Part shown: piece after piece, positions 1 to 8,870 of the stretch
How the letters are laid out: the number at the start of each line of letters is the position of its first letter
Position numbering within the stretch: position 1 is the stretch's first letter
Assembly (NCBI GenBank): GCA_028285385.1
Contig: JANQPR010000224.1
Coordinates: 1-60,703, forward strand
Length of the DNA stretch: 60,703 nucleotides
Direction of reading: 5' to 3'
DNA from: Phycisphaera sp.
GTDB taxonomy: Bacteria > Planctomycetota > Phycisphaerae > Phycisphaerales > Phycisphaeraceae
The notes under the pieces: model-generated
Databases searched by the model: none
Told to the model about the DNA's origin: nothing
The model's input: only the letters and a program-made list of their open reading frames with translations
Made by a program: the position numbers and the translations under genes

Positions 1-1
1 G

Positions 2-949
2 ACCGTTGTGATCGATGAAGGCGACACCGTCGTTGCCGGCACCGTTGTCGCCACCATCGACGACGCCCGCCACGAGGCGCGCCTGGCGGAAGCGGAAGCC
101 GAGTTCACGTCGTACCAGGCCCAAGTGGCGGAGCGAGAGGCCGAACTCATCCAAACCCAAAGCGACCTCGCCGCACTGGACGCCTTGGCGGTCCGCGGCG
201 CCGCGACCGACCGCGAACACCGCGACGCCCGCACGGCCGTTCTCGTCGCCGAGGCCCGGCTGCGTTCGGCGCAGCGGCAAGTCGAATCCAGCGCGCGTCA
301 GGCCGAACTCGCCCGCATCCGTCTCCAAGACCTGACCGTGGTCGCTCCCTTCGACGGGCGCGTGATCCGGCGACACGTCGAGCCGGGGGAATGGGTCGAC
401 CCGGGCCAACCTGTGGTGACCTTGGTCTCGACGGGAACGATTGAAGCGCGCCTCGAAGTCCCGGAACGCTTCGCCGCGGCGCTGAACGCGGACGGGGAGT
501 CGCTGACGATCGAGGTGCAGACCGTCGCGGGCATTTCCCGTTCGTCCGAAGTGCGGCCGGTGCCTGAGGTCGATGCCCGCGCCCGTACTTTCCCCGTGAT
601 CGTCGAGCTCGATGACCGTCGGGGGCGGCTCAGCCCCGGCATGTCGGTGACCGCGTCGGTGCCCGCGGGCCCGGCCGTCGAGCGGGTCACGGTGCCGAAG
701 GACGCGGTCGTCCGTTCGGCGATGGGGGCGCATGTGTTCGTCGCCACCGAAGAGGCGGGGCAAACAACCGCGCAACGCCGGGACGTCCGGGTGCTGTTCA
801 CCACCGGCAACCGCGTCGCGCTGGCGAGCGGCGACGTCGAGCCCGGCGAACGGGTCGTCATCGAAGGGAACGAACGGCTGCGCCCGGGCGCTACGCTCGT
901 GCTGATCGACGAACCCGAAGGTGATACCCGCCTCGCGCTCAAGTATTGA
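2..949 (+). CDS. RND efflux periplasmic adaptor (membrane fusion protein), 5' partial
   Basis: Periplasmic adaptor of a tripartite RND efflux pump. It would couple the inner-membrane transporter encoded at 2187 to an outer-membrane channel that is not in this window. The visible part starts inside the first lipoyl half (EGDTVVAGTVVATIDD). It continues through a charged coiled-coil hairpin (about visible residues 25-100), the second lipoyl half (APFDGRVIRRHVEPGE), a beta-barrel domain and a membrane-proximal C-terminal domain. The frame is open to the left edge, so the N-terminus and signal peptide lie outside; a GTG at 8 is internal. The VOC/SnoaL gene starts 100 bases downstream and the pump gene follows it on the same strand. 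The substrate cannot be read from the sequence. Confidence 0.9.
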   Translation, partial: TVVIDEGDTVVAGTVVATIDDARHEARLAEAEAEFTSYQAQVAEREAELIQTQSDLAALDALAVRGAATDREHRDARTAVLVAEARLRSAQRQVESSARQAELARIRLQDLTVVAPFDGRVIRRHVEPGEWVDPGQPVVTLVSTGTIEARLEVPERFAAALNADGESLTIEVQTVAGISRSSEVRPVPEVDARARTFPVIVELDDRRGRLSPGMSVTASVPAGPAVERVTVPKDAVVRSAMGAHVFVATEEAGQTTAQRRDVRVLFTTGNRVALASGDVEPGERVVIEGNERLRPGATLVLIDEPEGDTRLALKY

Positions 950-1048
950 AGCGAACACCCCACCCGTCGCGTCGGAGAAGACTCTCCGACACGGCCTTTG
1001 CCGCACGTGCCCGGACGCCCCGCAAACCTCCCACGAAAGACCCCCGAG

Positions 1049-2104
1049 ATGATCGCCTTTACTCGCACTCGCCGCGCCTTCGCTGGCACGATCGTGGCTT
1101 CGCTGATCATGATGCTCCAATCGGCTCACGCCGACCAGGGCTCGGAGTCGCCACACGCCGCTACAAACCCGGCGGCCGACCCCCTCGCTTCGATGCGCGT
1201 CGACCACGTGATGGTTCACGCCATCGACTTCGAGGCCAGCTACGCCTGGTACCGCGACAAACTCGGGTTCAGGCCCGTGGTCACCTGGACGGTCGACGGG
1301 CTGGACGACACGGACCTGTCCTACCTGCAACGCAATGGCTTCATGATCGAACTCGTCTCGGCTGCCGCCTCCGAGAAGACTTCGCAGCAACCCAAACCGT
1401 CCGACTTCGCTGAGCACTTCGCCCAGCGCGGCTTCACGCACCTGTGCTTCGTCGTGGAAGATGTCGACGCCACGCTGGCCGCGATGAACGAACGCGGCGT
1501 GCCGACGTTCTCCGGGCCCATCGATTTCCCGGCCCTGGGCGTCCGCGTCGGCTTCGTCCAAGACCCCGACGGCAACGTCATCGAGTTCAAGGGCCCGATG
1601 GCCGGCAACAATGTGCTGGACGGCGAGGCGACGTGGCAGAACCCGCGCTACGCCCCGGGCGCGGCCGAGGGCAATATGGACGAGTCTGAACTTCGAGCCC
1701 TGATAGACCGCTGGGTCGAAGGCTGGAGCCCGCGGGACTCGCGATGGACCGGCGAAACCCTTCGGCCGCTCTATGCCCAAGGCAATCAGGCGATCACGGT
1801 CTTCGACAACGTGGCCGGCGACGTCGTCGAACTCGCCAGCTTCGACGCCTACGCCGCGCAGTGGGAGCCGATGATGGCGCCGATGCGCGGCTGGTCGATC
1901 GCCCTGGAACGCCCGGCCGACGTCACCGTCGAGGGCGACCTGGCCCTGGTCTCGTTCGTCTTCGCCGGCGGCGAAGACCCGGCTTACTCAGACGCCTCCC
2001 GTCTCCGTCAGTTCGGCACGCACGTCTACCGCCGTACGAACGACGGCTGGAAGATCATCCACGAACACCTCACCGCCGACACCGTGCGCGATCCCACACG
2101 CTGA
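1049..2104 (+). CDS. Secreted VOC (glyoxalase-like) and SnoaL/NTF2-like two-domain protein
   Basis: A 351-residue exported protein of unknown substrate. The ATG at 1049 is preferred because it gives a compact signal peptide (IAFTRTRRAFAGTIVASLIM, then an AHA cleavage region); an in-frame ATG at 998 would put a proline-rich tail in front of it. Residues about 45-180 form a vicinal-oxygen-chelate fold, with MRVDHVMVHAIDFEASYAWY at the start and FVQDPDGNVIEFKGP at the end, which supplies the usual His/Glu metal-ligand pattern. Residues about 210-340 resemble SnoaL/DUF4440 (NTF2 fold), ending RRTNDGWKIIHEHLT. VOC proteins bind metal and act as isomerases, dioxygenases or drug-binding proteins; which applies here is unknown. 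The position between adaptor and pump genes suggests a role in handling a pump substrate, but that is inference. Confidence 0.8.
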   Translation: MIAFTRTRRAFAGTIVASLIMMLQSAHADQGSESPHAATNPAADPLASMRVDHVMVHAIDFEASYAWYRDKLGFRPVVTWTVDGLDDTDLSYLQRNGFMIELVSAAASEKTSQQPKPSDFAEHFAQRGFTHLCFVVEDVDATLAAMNERGVPTFSGPIDFPALGVRVGFVQDPDGNVIEFKGPMAGNNVLDGEATWQNPRYAPGAAEGNMDESELRALIDRWVEGWSPRDSRWTGETLRPLYAQGNQAITVFDNVAGDVVELASFDAYAAQWEPMMAPMRGWSIALERPADVTVEGDLALVSFVFAGGEDPAYSDASRLRQFGTHVYRRTNDGWKIIHEHLTADTVRDPTR

Positions 2105-2114
2105 AATACGCCCC

Positions 2115-2136
2115 AGCGCCGCCCAACGGCGGCGCT
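2115..2136 (+). terminator. Hairpin between the VOC gene and the RND pump gene
   Basis: A perfect 9-bp stem (AGCGCCGCC / GGCGGCGCT) with the loop CAAC begins 10 bases after the VOC stop codon and is followed by TCGTCTT. It looks like an intrinsic terminator with a poor U-tract. It lies 50 bases upstream of the pump start, so the pump may be transcribed partly by read-through. Confidence 0.6.
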
Positions 2137-2186
2137 TCGTCTTAGCCTGCCGCTTGCCCCGACGACACCGGAACCCGGAGTGACCC

Positions 2187-5100
2187 ATGGCCCGCCTCGT
2201 CGAACTCGCCGTCAAGCAGCCGATCACCGTCGCCGTCGCCGTCATCCTCGCGGTGATGGCGGGCGTCCTGGCGATGACCTCGGTACCGATCCAGATGTCA
2301 CCGGTCGTTGATTCGGCGGTCGTGTCGGTGACGACCCAGTGGGAGAACGCATCGGCCGCCGAGATTGAGTCCGACGTCATCGAGGAGCAGGAACGCTTCC
2401 TCGGCGAGGTGTCGAACCTCGTCTCCATGACCAGCATCAGCCAGTCGGGCCGGGGCCAGGTGCGTCTCGAGTTCGCCACGGGCACCGACATCAACGTGGC
2501 GTTGGCCGAGGTGGACCAGAAGCTCGCCGAGGTGCCCGGCTATCCGGACGGCGTCGACGAACCGAGCGTCGAGGGCATCGACCCCGAGTCCGTCGACTAC
2601 ATCGCCTGGATCGGGTTGTCGGCGACCGAGCCAAGCTACGACGCGACCAAGCTCTACGACTTCATGGAGCGCCGCCTCAAGCCGCGTTTCGAACGCATCG
2701 CTGGCGTGCAAGAGGTCGGAATCCGCGGCGCCCGTGAGTCCGAAGTGCAGGTGCGGATCGATACGGTCGCGCTCGCCCAGCGTGGCCTCACCTACGACGA
2801 ACTCATCACCGCGATCCAGCGCACGAACGAGAACTTCTCCGGCGGCCGCTTGCCCGACGGCAAGAACGACCTGCGCGTCCGCGCCGTCGGGCGGTTCGAC
2901 GACGTCAACGAAGTCGCGGGCACCGTGATCCGCCGGGACGCCGCCGGCCCGGTGTACGTGCGCGACGTGGCCGAGGTCGTGCAGACCTGGAAGGAGCCGA
3001 CCGACTGGGTCAAGGCCCGCGGCGTGCTCATGCCGTTCTTCAACTTCCAGCTCGCGCCCGACGGCAACCTGCTCGAGACCATGACCGCGATCCAGGAGGA
3101 GGTCGCGACGCTCAACCTGCCCGGCGGCCTGCTCGAGCAGGAGGCCCAGCGCCGCGGGATCGACGGCACGATCGAACTGGTCCAGACCTGGGACAGCTCG
3201 ACCTACGTCAAGGACGCGATCGCGCTCGTGCAGTCGAACATCCTGTTCGGCGGGGCGCTGGCGGTGCTGACGTTGTTGCTGTTCCTGAAGTCACTCCGCA
3301 CCATCGGCATCATCGCGATGGCGATCCCGATCTCCGTGGTCGCGTCGATGATCGTGATGGTCGCTTTGGGCCGGTCGATCAACATCATCTCGCTGGCGGG
3401 GATGGCGTTCGCCGTGGGCATGGTCGTGGACAACGCGATCGTCGTGATCGAGAACATCTTCCGACACCTGGAGATGGGCAAGAAACCCAGGCAGGCGGCG
3501 CTCGACGGCGCGAAGGAAGTGGCCGGCGCCGTGCTGGCGTCGACGACAACGACCATGGTCGTGTTCTTCCCGGTGCTGCTGATCCAGGAGCAGGCGGGTC
3601 AGTTGTTCCGCGACATCGCCATCGCGATCATGGCGGCCGTGGGCCTGTCGCTGATCGTGTCGCTGACGGTGATCCCGACTGCGGCGGCGCTCGTGCTCCG
3701 CCCCAAAACGCCGGAAAACAAGGGAGGCCAGAAGACGCAGGCATCCACCGCGCCCGATCGCTCGCGCTTCGGCAATGCCGTGATCGGCTTGACGGCCTAC
3801 GTGCGCCGCCTGGCCGACCTGCCCACGCACGTCGGGAACTTCACGCACGCCGTCGCGGGGTCGTGGGCCAAACGGCTGGCGATCATCGCCGGGTTCGGCG
3901 TCGCGACGTCGGTGGGCACCTACCTGCTGATCCCGCCGCTGGATTACCTGCCGCGCGGCAACCGCAACGTCGCGTTCAACATCCTCCTGCCCCCGCCGGG
4001 TTACACGCTCGACCAGCTACGGGACGTCGGCGACCGGCTGGCCGAAACCGTCCAGCCCGCCTGGGAGGCGACCGAGGACAAGTTCGTCGCCGAGTCGCGG
4101 ACGCGCGGCCAGCGCAGCGAAGGCACCGGCGAGACCTTCATGATCCCCGCCGGTGGTCCCGACGACCCCGACGCGATGATCGAAGCCCCCGCGCTCGAGC
4201 ACAACTTCATGGTCGCCTTTGATGGGCGGCTGTTTCAAGCGTCGATCCCTGAAGACGCGAGCAAGACCGTCGACGTCGTGCCGCTGCTCAACCACGCCTC
4301 GCGCCAGGCCGTGACCACCGGCGACGTGTTCGGGTTCACCTTCCAGTTCCCGCTGTTCCGCACCGGGGGCACCACCGGGTCGGCGATCAAGATCGACCTC
4401 AAAGGCGACGACCTCCAACAGGTCTCCGACGCCGGGCTCGCGCTGATGCTCCGGATCTTTGACGAGTACGGCCCGGGCACCGTGACGCCCGAGCCGACCA
4501 ACTTCATGCTGCCCACCCCCGAGCTGCGCGTCACGCCCAACGACGAACGGCTCCGCGACCTCGGGATGGCCCGCCGAGACGTCGGCCTGGCCGTGGCGGT
4601 CAACGGCGACGGCTACCTCATGCCCCGGCAGTTCCAGCTCAACGGCGAGCTGAAGGACCTGAAGCTCATCGCCCGGGGCGCCCTTGAATCCGAGCAACCG
4701 GTCGAGGCGATGCTCGACGCGCCGATCGCGGCGCCGACGGGCAACGTGCTGGACGTGCGCTCGCTGGCGAGCGTCGACTACATCCGCGAGCCGGACCAGA
4801 TCAAGCACGCCGACCGGATGCGGGCCGTGACGCTGCAGTTCACGCCGCCGCCGGGCACGCCGCTGTCCGACGCGATCACCCGTGTCGACGAACTGGTCGA
4901 GGAACTCCGCGCCGAAGGCACGATCGACCCCGCCATCGAGATCGACCAGGCCGGCTCGGCCGGCGCGCTCAACGAGATCCGCGAGGCGCTGCTCGGCGAC
5001 GCCACGTTCTTCGGCACGCTGTCCAGCTCGCTGTTCCTGGCCTTCGCGATCGTGTACCTGGTGATGGTCGTGCTGTTCCAGAGCTGGACCTACCCGGTGG

Positions 5101-5618
5101 TCATCATGGTCAGCGTGCCGCTCGCGACCTTCGGCGGGTTCGTCGGGCTGTTCCTCGTCCACGAGTGGTCCGTGGCCGATCGGTACATGCCCGTGCAGAA
5201 CCTCGACGTGCTCACCATCCTGGGCTTCGTGATCCTGGCGGGCGTCGTGGTGAACAACGCGATCCTTCTGGTCCACCAGTCGCTGAACTACCTCAAGGGC
5301 ACGGCCGACGCCGCCGACTGCTGCGACCCGCTGCCGCCGCGCGAGGCGGTCGCCCGCGCCACAGCCAGCCGCGTCCGCCCCATCCTGATGAGCACCATGA
5401 CCTCAGTCGGCGGCATGCTGCCGCTGGTGCTGATGCCGGGCTCGGGTTCTGAGCTCTACCGCGGCCTGGGTGCCGTCGTCGTGGGCGGCCTGCTCATCTC
5501 GACCGTGTTCACGCTGGTCCTCGTGCCGGCGATCCTCAGCGTCGTCTTCGACGTCAAGTCCAGCCGTACCTCGGCGCGGACGGATCTGTCGGAATCCCCA
5601 AGCCCGCAACCCGCGTGA
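2187..5618 (+). CDS. RND family efflux transporter (HAE/AcrB-like inner-membrane pump)
   Basis: Proton-driven inner-membrane pump of 1143 residues, slightly longer than typical AcrB-type proteins. It opens with TM1 (about residues 12-30) after a short cytoplasmic start. A large periplasmic porter loop follows, then TMs 2-6 with the conserved acidic motif VGMVVDNAIVVIENIF in TM4, a second porter loop and TMs 8-12 with GFVILAGVVVNNAILLVHQS. The ATG at 2187 has GGAG six bases upstream. A stretch around residues 500-530 (NKGGQKTQASTAPDRS) is a hydrophilic linker between the two halves. Sequence alone does not separate drug/hydrophobe efflux from other HAE-type substrates; the acidic TM4 pair argues for a proton-coupled pump. 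The adaptor is at 2-949. Confidence 0.92.
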   Translation: MARLVELAVKQPITVAVAVILAVMAGVLAMTSVPIQMSPVVDSAVVSVTTQWENASAAEIESDVIEEQERFLGEVSNLVSMTSISQSGRGQVRLEFATGTDINVALAEVDQKLAEVPGYPDGVDEPSVEGIDPESVDYIAWIGLSATEPSYDATKLYDFMERRLKPRFERIAGVQEVGIRGARESEVQVRIDTVALAQRGLTYDELITAIQRTNENFSGGRLPDGKNDLRVRAVGRFDDVNEVAGTVIRRDAAGPVYVRDVAEVVQTWKEPTDWVKARGVLMPFFNFQLAPDGNLLETMTAIQEEVATLNLPGGLLEQEAQRRGIDGTIELVQTWDSSTYVKDAIALVQSNILFGGALAVLTLLLFLKSLRTIGIIAMAIPISVVASMIVMVALGRSINIISLAGMAFAVGMVVDNAIVVIENIFRHLEMGKKPRQAALDGAKEVAGAVLASTTTTMVVFFPVLLIQEQAGQLFRDIAIAIMAAVGLSLIVSLTVIPTAAALVLRPKTPENKGGQKTQASTAPDRSRFGNAVIGLTAYVRRLADLPTHVGNFTHAVAGSWAKRLAIIAGFGVATSVGTYLLIPPLDYLPRGNRNVAFNILLPPPGYTLDQLRDVGDRLAETVQPAWEATEDKFVAESRTRGQRSEGTGETFMIPAGGPDDPDAMIEAPALEHNFMVAFDGRLFQASIPEDASKTVDVVPLLNHASRQAVTTGDVFGFTFQFPLFRTGGTTGSAIKIDLKGDDLQQVSDAGLALMLRIFDEYGPGTVTPEPTNFMLPTPELRVTPNDERLRDLGMARRDVGLAVAVNGDGYLMPRQFQLNGELKDLKLIARGALESEQPVEAMLDAPIAAPTGNVLDVRSLASVDYIREPDQIKHADRMRAVTLQFTPPPGTPLSDAITRVDELVEELRAEGTIDPAIEIDQAGSAGALNEIREALLGDATFFGTLSSSLFLAFAIVYLVMVVLFQSWTYPVVIMVSVPLATFGGFVGLFLVHEWSVADRYMPVQNLDVLTILGFVILAGVVVNNAILLVHQSLNYLKGTADAADCCDPLPPREAVARATASRVRPILMSTMTSVGGMLPLVLMPGSGSELYRGLGAVVVGGLLISTVFTLVLVPAILSVVFDVKSSRTSARTDLSESPSPQPA

Positions 5619-5834
5619 ACCGGCGCGACGGCACGCCGAGAAGTGGCGGTGAGCGCTCCGGCGTCGCGGAAGAACCAACGATCGCGTTCCCGTTGCGCGT
5701 GCGCTGTGTAAAACCGGGGCGTCGAGAGAAAGTGGGCGCCGCGAAGATCAGACCGGAGACAGGCTTGGAATCCGGCGGTCGGGCGTTATCTTCAAAACAT
5801 CAGACCTGATCGACGACAACCAAGGAGACGACGC

Positions 5835-7895
5835 GTGGAGGCGGGAGACCATTCGGGCTGGTGGGCGGGTGCGATCATGTCGGGTTTGGTCACGTTGCTT
5901 CCGCCGGCGGCGGCTTTTGCCGTTGGTTGGGACGACGTGCGCACGGTCGACTTCGAGGAGTACAAGGACGCGCCGCGGGTGCCGGTCGGCAACGACCCGT
6001 GGATCGACGTCAACCCGTGGACCCCGCCGGACGGCTGGACCGACCCGATCTTTCACCGCAAGGAGTCGTTCGCGTTCACCGCGTCGCGTGGCTTCGGGCC
6101 GGAGTGGACGGGCCCGCGGCCCGACACCTTCGACCTGACGCAGTGGGCAAAGCGCCAGAAGACCCGCGGCGAGGTGCTGCCGTTCGGGCCGGAGGGCATC
6201 ACGCGGGCGTCGGGCGCTTCGTTCCTGGCGGGGCTGAACCTCCAGTCGATCGACGTCGGTGTGGACTTTTCCGACCCCCTCGCGGTCCAGCAACCGGCGG
6301 CGGGGCACTGGCAGGGCGTCGTCCACGGCTACCGCGAAGACCTCAGTGCCGGCTTCGGCTCGCCCGAACGCTGGGTCGAGGTGTACCGCAAGCCGTTCGA
6401 ACTGCCGCCGGTCCAGACGACCCGCCTGGGCAGCGGCAACGCGACGAGCGTGACCAACCTGAGCCAGTTCACGACCGTCGAACTTCCCGGCTGGACCCAA
6501 CTCGACCGCATCGCCGTCAGCGCGAGCGACCCACAACTCGGCTCGATGGATTACGTCGCGGTCGACAACGTCCGCGCGACCGCGGGCGCGACGCACGCCT
6601 TCTTCCTGGGCGCACCGGACATGCAGGAAGGCGTGAAGATCGACGCGCGGCGGGACGGCGACGCGGTCCTCGCCGCGATGGAACGCATGTTCAACGTCAA
6701 GAGTTGGCAGCGGCTCACCCTCCCCGACATCAACGCCGGCGTCACGACTCAGGCCGCCGCCACCGCCGACATCTTCTCCCGACTCGACACGATCAAAGGC
6801 CTGCTCGCGCCCGGCGACAACTTCGTCTTCCACTACTCCGGCCACGGCGTCCAGCTCCGCGACCCCGACGGGCCCAACCCGCTGAACACCGACGAGGCCC
6901 TGTTCCTGGGCTACGGCCCCGACGAGACGCCCGCCTACCTGATCGACGACGCGCTGGCGGACTACTTCCGCCAAGACCCGATCTGGGCGCAGGTCGACAA
7001 AACGTTCGTCCTCGACGCCTGCCACGCGGGTGGCTTCTGGACCTCGACGCCCGACGCCATCGCCGACCGCGGCCGGGAGAAGAACCGCAGCGGCGCGAGT
7101 GACCTGGCGACCCTGCCGAAAACCGCCCTGCTCGCCGCGGCACCCGAGTACCGCCAGGGCCTGTCGTTCCAGAACCTCAGCGACCTCAACGACGTGGCCC
7201 TTCCCGGCACGGAGGACTTCCAGCTCGGCCAGGGGCTGCTCACCGCCGCGTTCGTCAGCGCGCTGCAACGCACCGACGAAGGCTTCGCGCTGGCCGACCT
7301 CAACGAGGACGGGCTCTCGTTTCGTGAGATCCTCGAATGGGTCCGCGTCAGCGACGCCAACGAGTTGTTCGGCGACTCGGCCGCCCGCGAGGACCGCCGA
7401 CTCGCGCAGCGGGCGCTGCTGCTGTCGTCCAAGCCCCGGCCCGAGCAGATCAAGTGGTTCTTCCGGTCACGCTTCGTCGGCTTCGAGCGCAGCCTCGACC
7501 ACTTCCCGTGGAGCGAGACCCCGATCGACATCGACATCGGCGCGTTCGGCGCGTTCACCGACGACTTCGGGACGGCCGGCATGATGGAGTTGATGACCGC
7601 GCTGGAGATCGAGGAACGCCTGACGCTGGGCGGGCTCGAAGGCGACTACAGCGGCAACGGCCAGGTCGAGCAGGGCGACCTGGACCTCGTCCTGCAGAAC
7701 TGGGGCGGCGCCCGCGGCGACTGGGCCAACGCCGACGGGTTCGCGACGCCCACGGTCGACCAGGAAGAACTCGACGCCGTGCTCCAGAACTGGGGCGGCA
7801 CGGCCGCGCCGAGACTAGACCGCACGCCGTTGCCGGAGCCCGCGTTCGCCGGTGCCCTGCTCTCGCTCGCTGCGTGGCGGCGGCGCAACCGGTAA
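5835..7895 (+). CDS. Exported metacaspase-like (peptidase C14) protein with dockerin-like module and PEP-type tail
   Basis: A 686-residue secreted cysteine-peptidase candidate. The GTG at 5835 is supported by AAGGAG seven bases upstream and by a signal peptide (GAIMSGLVTLLPPAAAFA). Residues about 255-400 carry the caspase-fold dyad: HYSGHG (His337) and LDACHAGG (Cys396). Residues before that (40-250) are a beta-rich region I cannot name. A calcium-type loop (LADLNEDGLSFREILEW) follows the peptidase. Residues about 618-665 form two dockerin-like repeats, the first with GDYSGNGQVEQGDLDLVLQNWG split by position, the second ending LDAVLQNWGG. The end (PLPEPAFAGALLSL, then RRRNR) resembles a PEP-CTERM surface-sorting signal. 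Metacaspases cut after Arg/Lys; the target here is unknown. No interacting gene is adjacent. Confidence 0.85.
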   Translation: MEAGDHSGWWAGAIMSGLVTLLPPAAAFAVGWDDVRTVDFEEYKDAPRVPVGNDPWIDVNPWTPPDGWTDPIFHRKESFAFTASRGFGPEWTGPRPDTFDLTQWAKRQKTRGEVLPFGPEGITRASGASFLAGLNLQSIDVGVDFSDPLAVQQPAAGHWQGVVHGYREDLSAGFGSPERWVEVYRKPFELPPVQTTRLGSGNATSVTNLSQFTTVELPGWTQLDRIAVSASDPQLGSMDYVAVDNVRATAGATHAFFLGAPDMQEGVKIDARRDGDAVLAAMERMFNVKSWQRLTLPDINAGVTTQAAATADIFSRLDTIKGLLAPGDNFVFHYSGHGVQLRDPDGPNPLNTDEALFLGYGPDETPAYLIDDALADYFRQDPIWAQVDKTFVLDACHAGGFWTSTPDAIADRGREKNRSGASDLATLPKTALLAAAPEYRQGLSFQNLSDLNDVALPGTEDFQLGQGLLTAAFVSALQRTDEGFALADLNEDGLSFREILEWVRVSDANELFGDSAAREDRRLAQRALLLSSKPRPEQIKWFFRSRFVGFERSLDHFPWSETPIDIDIGAFGAFTDDFGTAGMMELMTALEIEERLTLGGLEGDYSGNGQVEQGDLDLVLQNWGGARGDWANADGFATPTVDQEELDAVLQNWGGTAAPRLDRTPLPEPAFAGALLSLAAWRRRNR

Positions 7896-7930
7896 AGGGG
7901 CGTCGCGTCGGCGAAGGACGGCGTGCCGCG

Positions 7931-8791
7931 TCAGTCGTAGCGGTCCAGCTCGGATGCCCGGGAGTCCAGGAAGCTGTACCAGGCCGCGATCGTGCCGAGC
8001 TCGCCGGCGTCGTCGAAGGCCTGGTCGGCTTTGATGAACGACACGCTGCCGTCGGAGTAGGTCGTGTTGATGCCGCCGCCGCGGTGCGCGCCAACGAGGT
8101 CCTTCTTGAAGGCCGGTGGGTTCTCGATGTACCGCGGGCAGTGGCCGATCATGTAGTCGGCGCCGAGGTCTTCGAGCAGGGCGACGGGCATCCACTTCGG
8201 GACCGGGGCCGCATTCGTCTTCGGGTCGTACTCGTTGCGGATGTGGTAGGTGCCGCGGCCGATGAGGCCGGAACCAGGCTCACCCCACTTTTCGATGCCG
8301 AGCAACTCATCATCAGGCGTGACTTGCCGATTCGGAATCAAGGCCGCGTCCACCGGAGGGTCGGTACACCACAACCCGGTGAGATCGGAGTGGTACTTAC
8401 CCGCGTACAGAACGCCGAAGTTTGACGGCCGAACATCACCGCCTTCCTGCATCTGGATATAGACGCCGCCGGAAACGTCTCGGAATCCGTACTGCGCGGT
8501 GGGCGTGACAATGTTGACACCCAAAAAGCCGGGTGTGATCACGATCCCAGTGTCTGGATCGTTGTCGGGATCGACGACAATCACCGACCCGTTGTAATCC
8601 ACGCTGTAGCTGCTGAAGGCGACCGCGATCTGGCGGGTGTTGCTGGCGCAGGCGATCTGGCGGGCCGTGCCGCGGGCGGCGCCGAGCGCCGGGAGCAGGA
8701 TGCCGATCAGCAGCGCGATGATGCTGATCACCACGAGCAACTCGATGAGCGTGAAGGCGCGATGGCGTCGGGGTTTGCGGTCGTGTGGCAT
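7931..8791 (-). CDS. Prepilin-type cleavage/methylation protein (H-X-DG family pseudopilin)
   Basis: A 286-residue pseudopilin-like protein. Its N-terminus has the short basic leader and type IV prepilin site [20 protein letters not shown], with the conserved Glu five residues after the cleavage point, so a prepilin peptidase and a type II-like export apparatus should process it. The start at 8791 gives exactly this leader; longer in-frame starts would add a low-complexity proline/threonine stretch overlapping the next gene. The C-terminus holds a variant of the H-X9-DG motif ([17 protein letters not shown]), typical of the very large planctomycete DUF1559-like families. The stop is 35 bases from the stop of the convergent metacaspase-like gene. 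The phosphodiesterase gene lies 79 bases upstream on the same strand. The specific role is unknown. Confidence 0.88.
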   Translation of the reverse strand: MPHDRKPRRHRAFTLIELLVVISIIALLIGILLPALGAARGTARQIACASNTRQIAVAFSSYSVDYNGSVIVVDPDNDPDTGIVITPGFLGVNIVTPTAQYGFRDVSGGVYIQMQEGGDVRPSNFGVLYAGKYHSDLTGLWCTDPPVDAALIPNRQVTPDDELLGIEKWGEPGSGLIGRGTYHIRNEYDPKTNAAPVPKWMPVALLEDLGADYMIGHCPRYIENPPAFKKDLVGAHRGGGINTTYSDGSVSFIKADQAFDDAGELGTIAAWYSFLDSRASELDRYD

Positions 8792-8870
8792 AACGGGCAG
8801 TGATGGACAAGCTGCAGGCGAGGCAGATTGTACGCCGCGGCCCGGTCGAAACGCCAAGAAATCATTGGCG

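Noticed and set aside
5615..5809. A 64-codon open frame between the RND pump and the metacaspase-like gene
   Set aside because: No ribosome site, no domain-like sequence, and composition of the product (Arg/Gly/Glu-rich) is what any frame gives in this GC-rich DNA. The gap is treated as non-coding.
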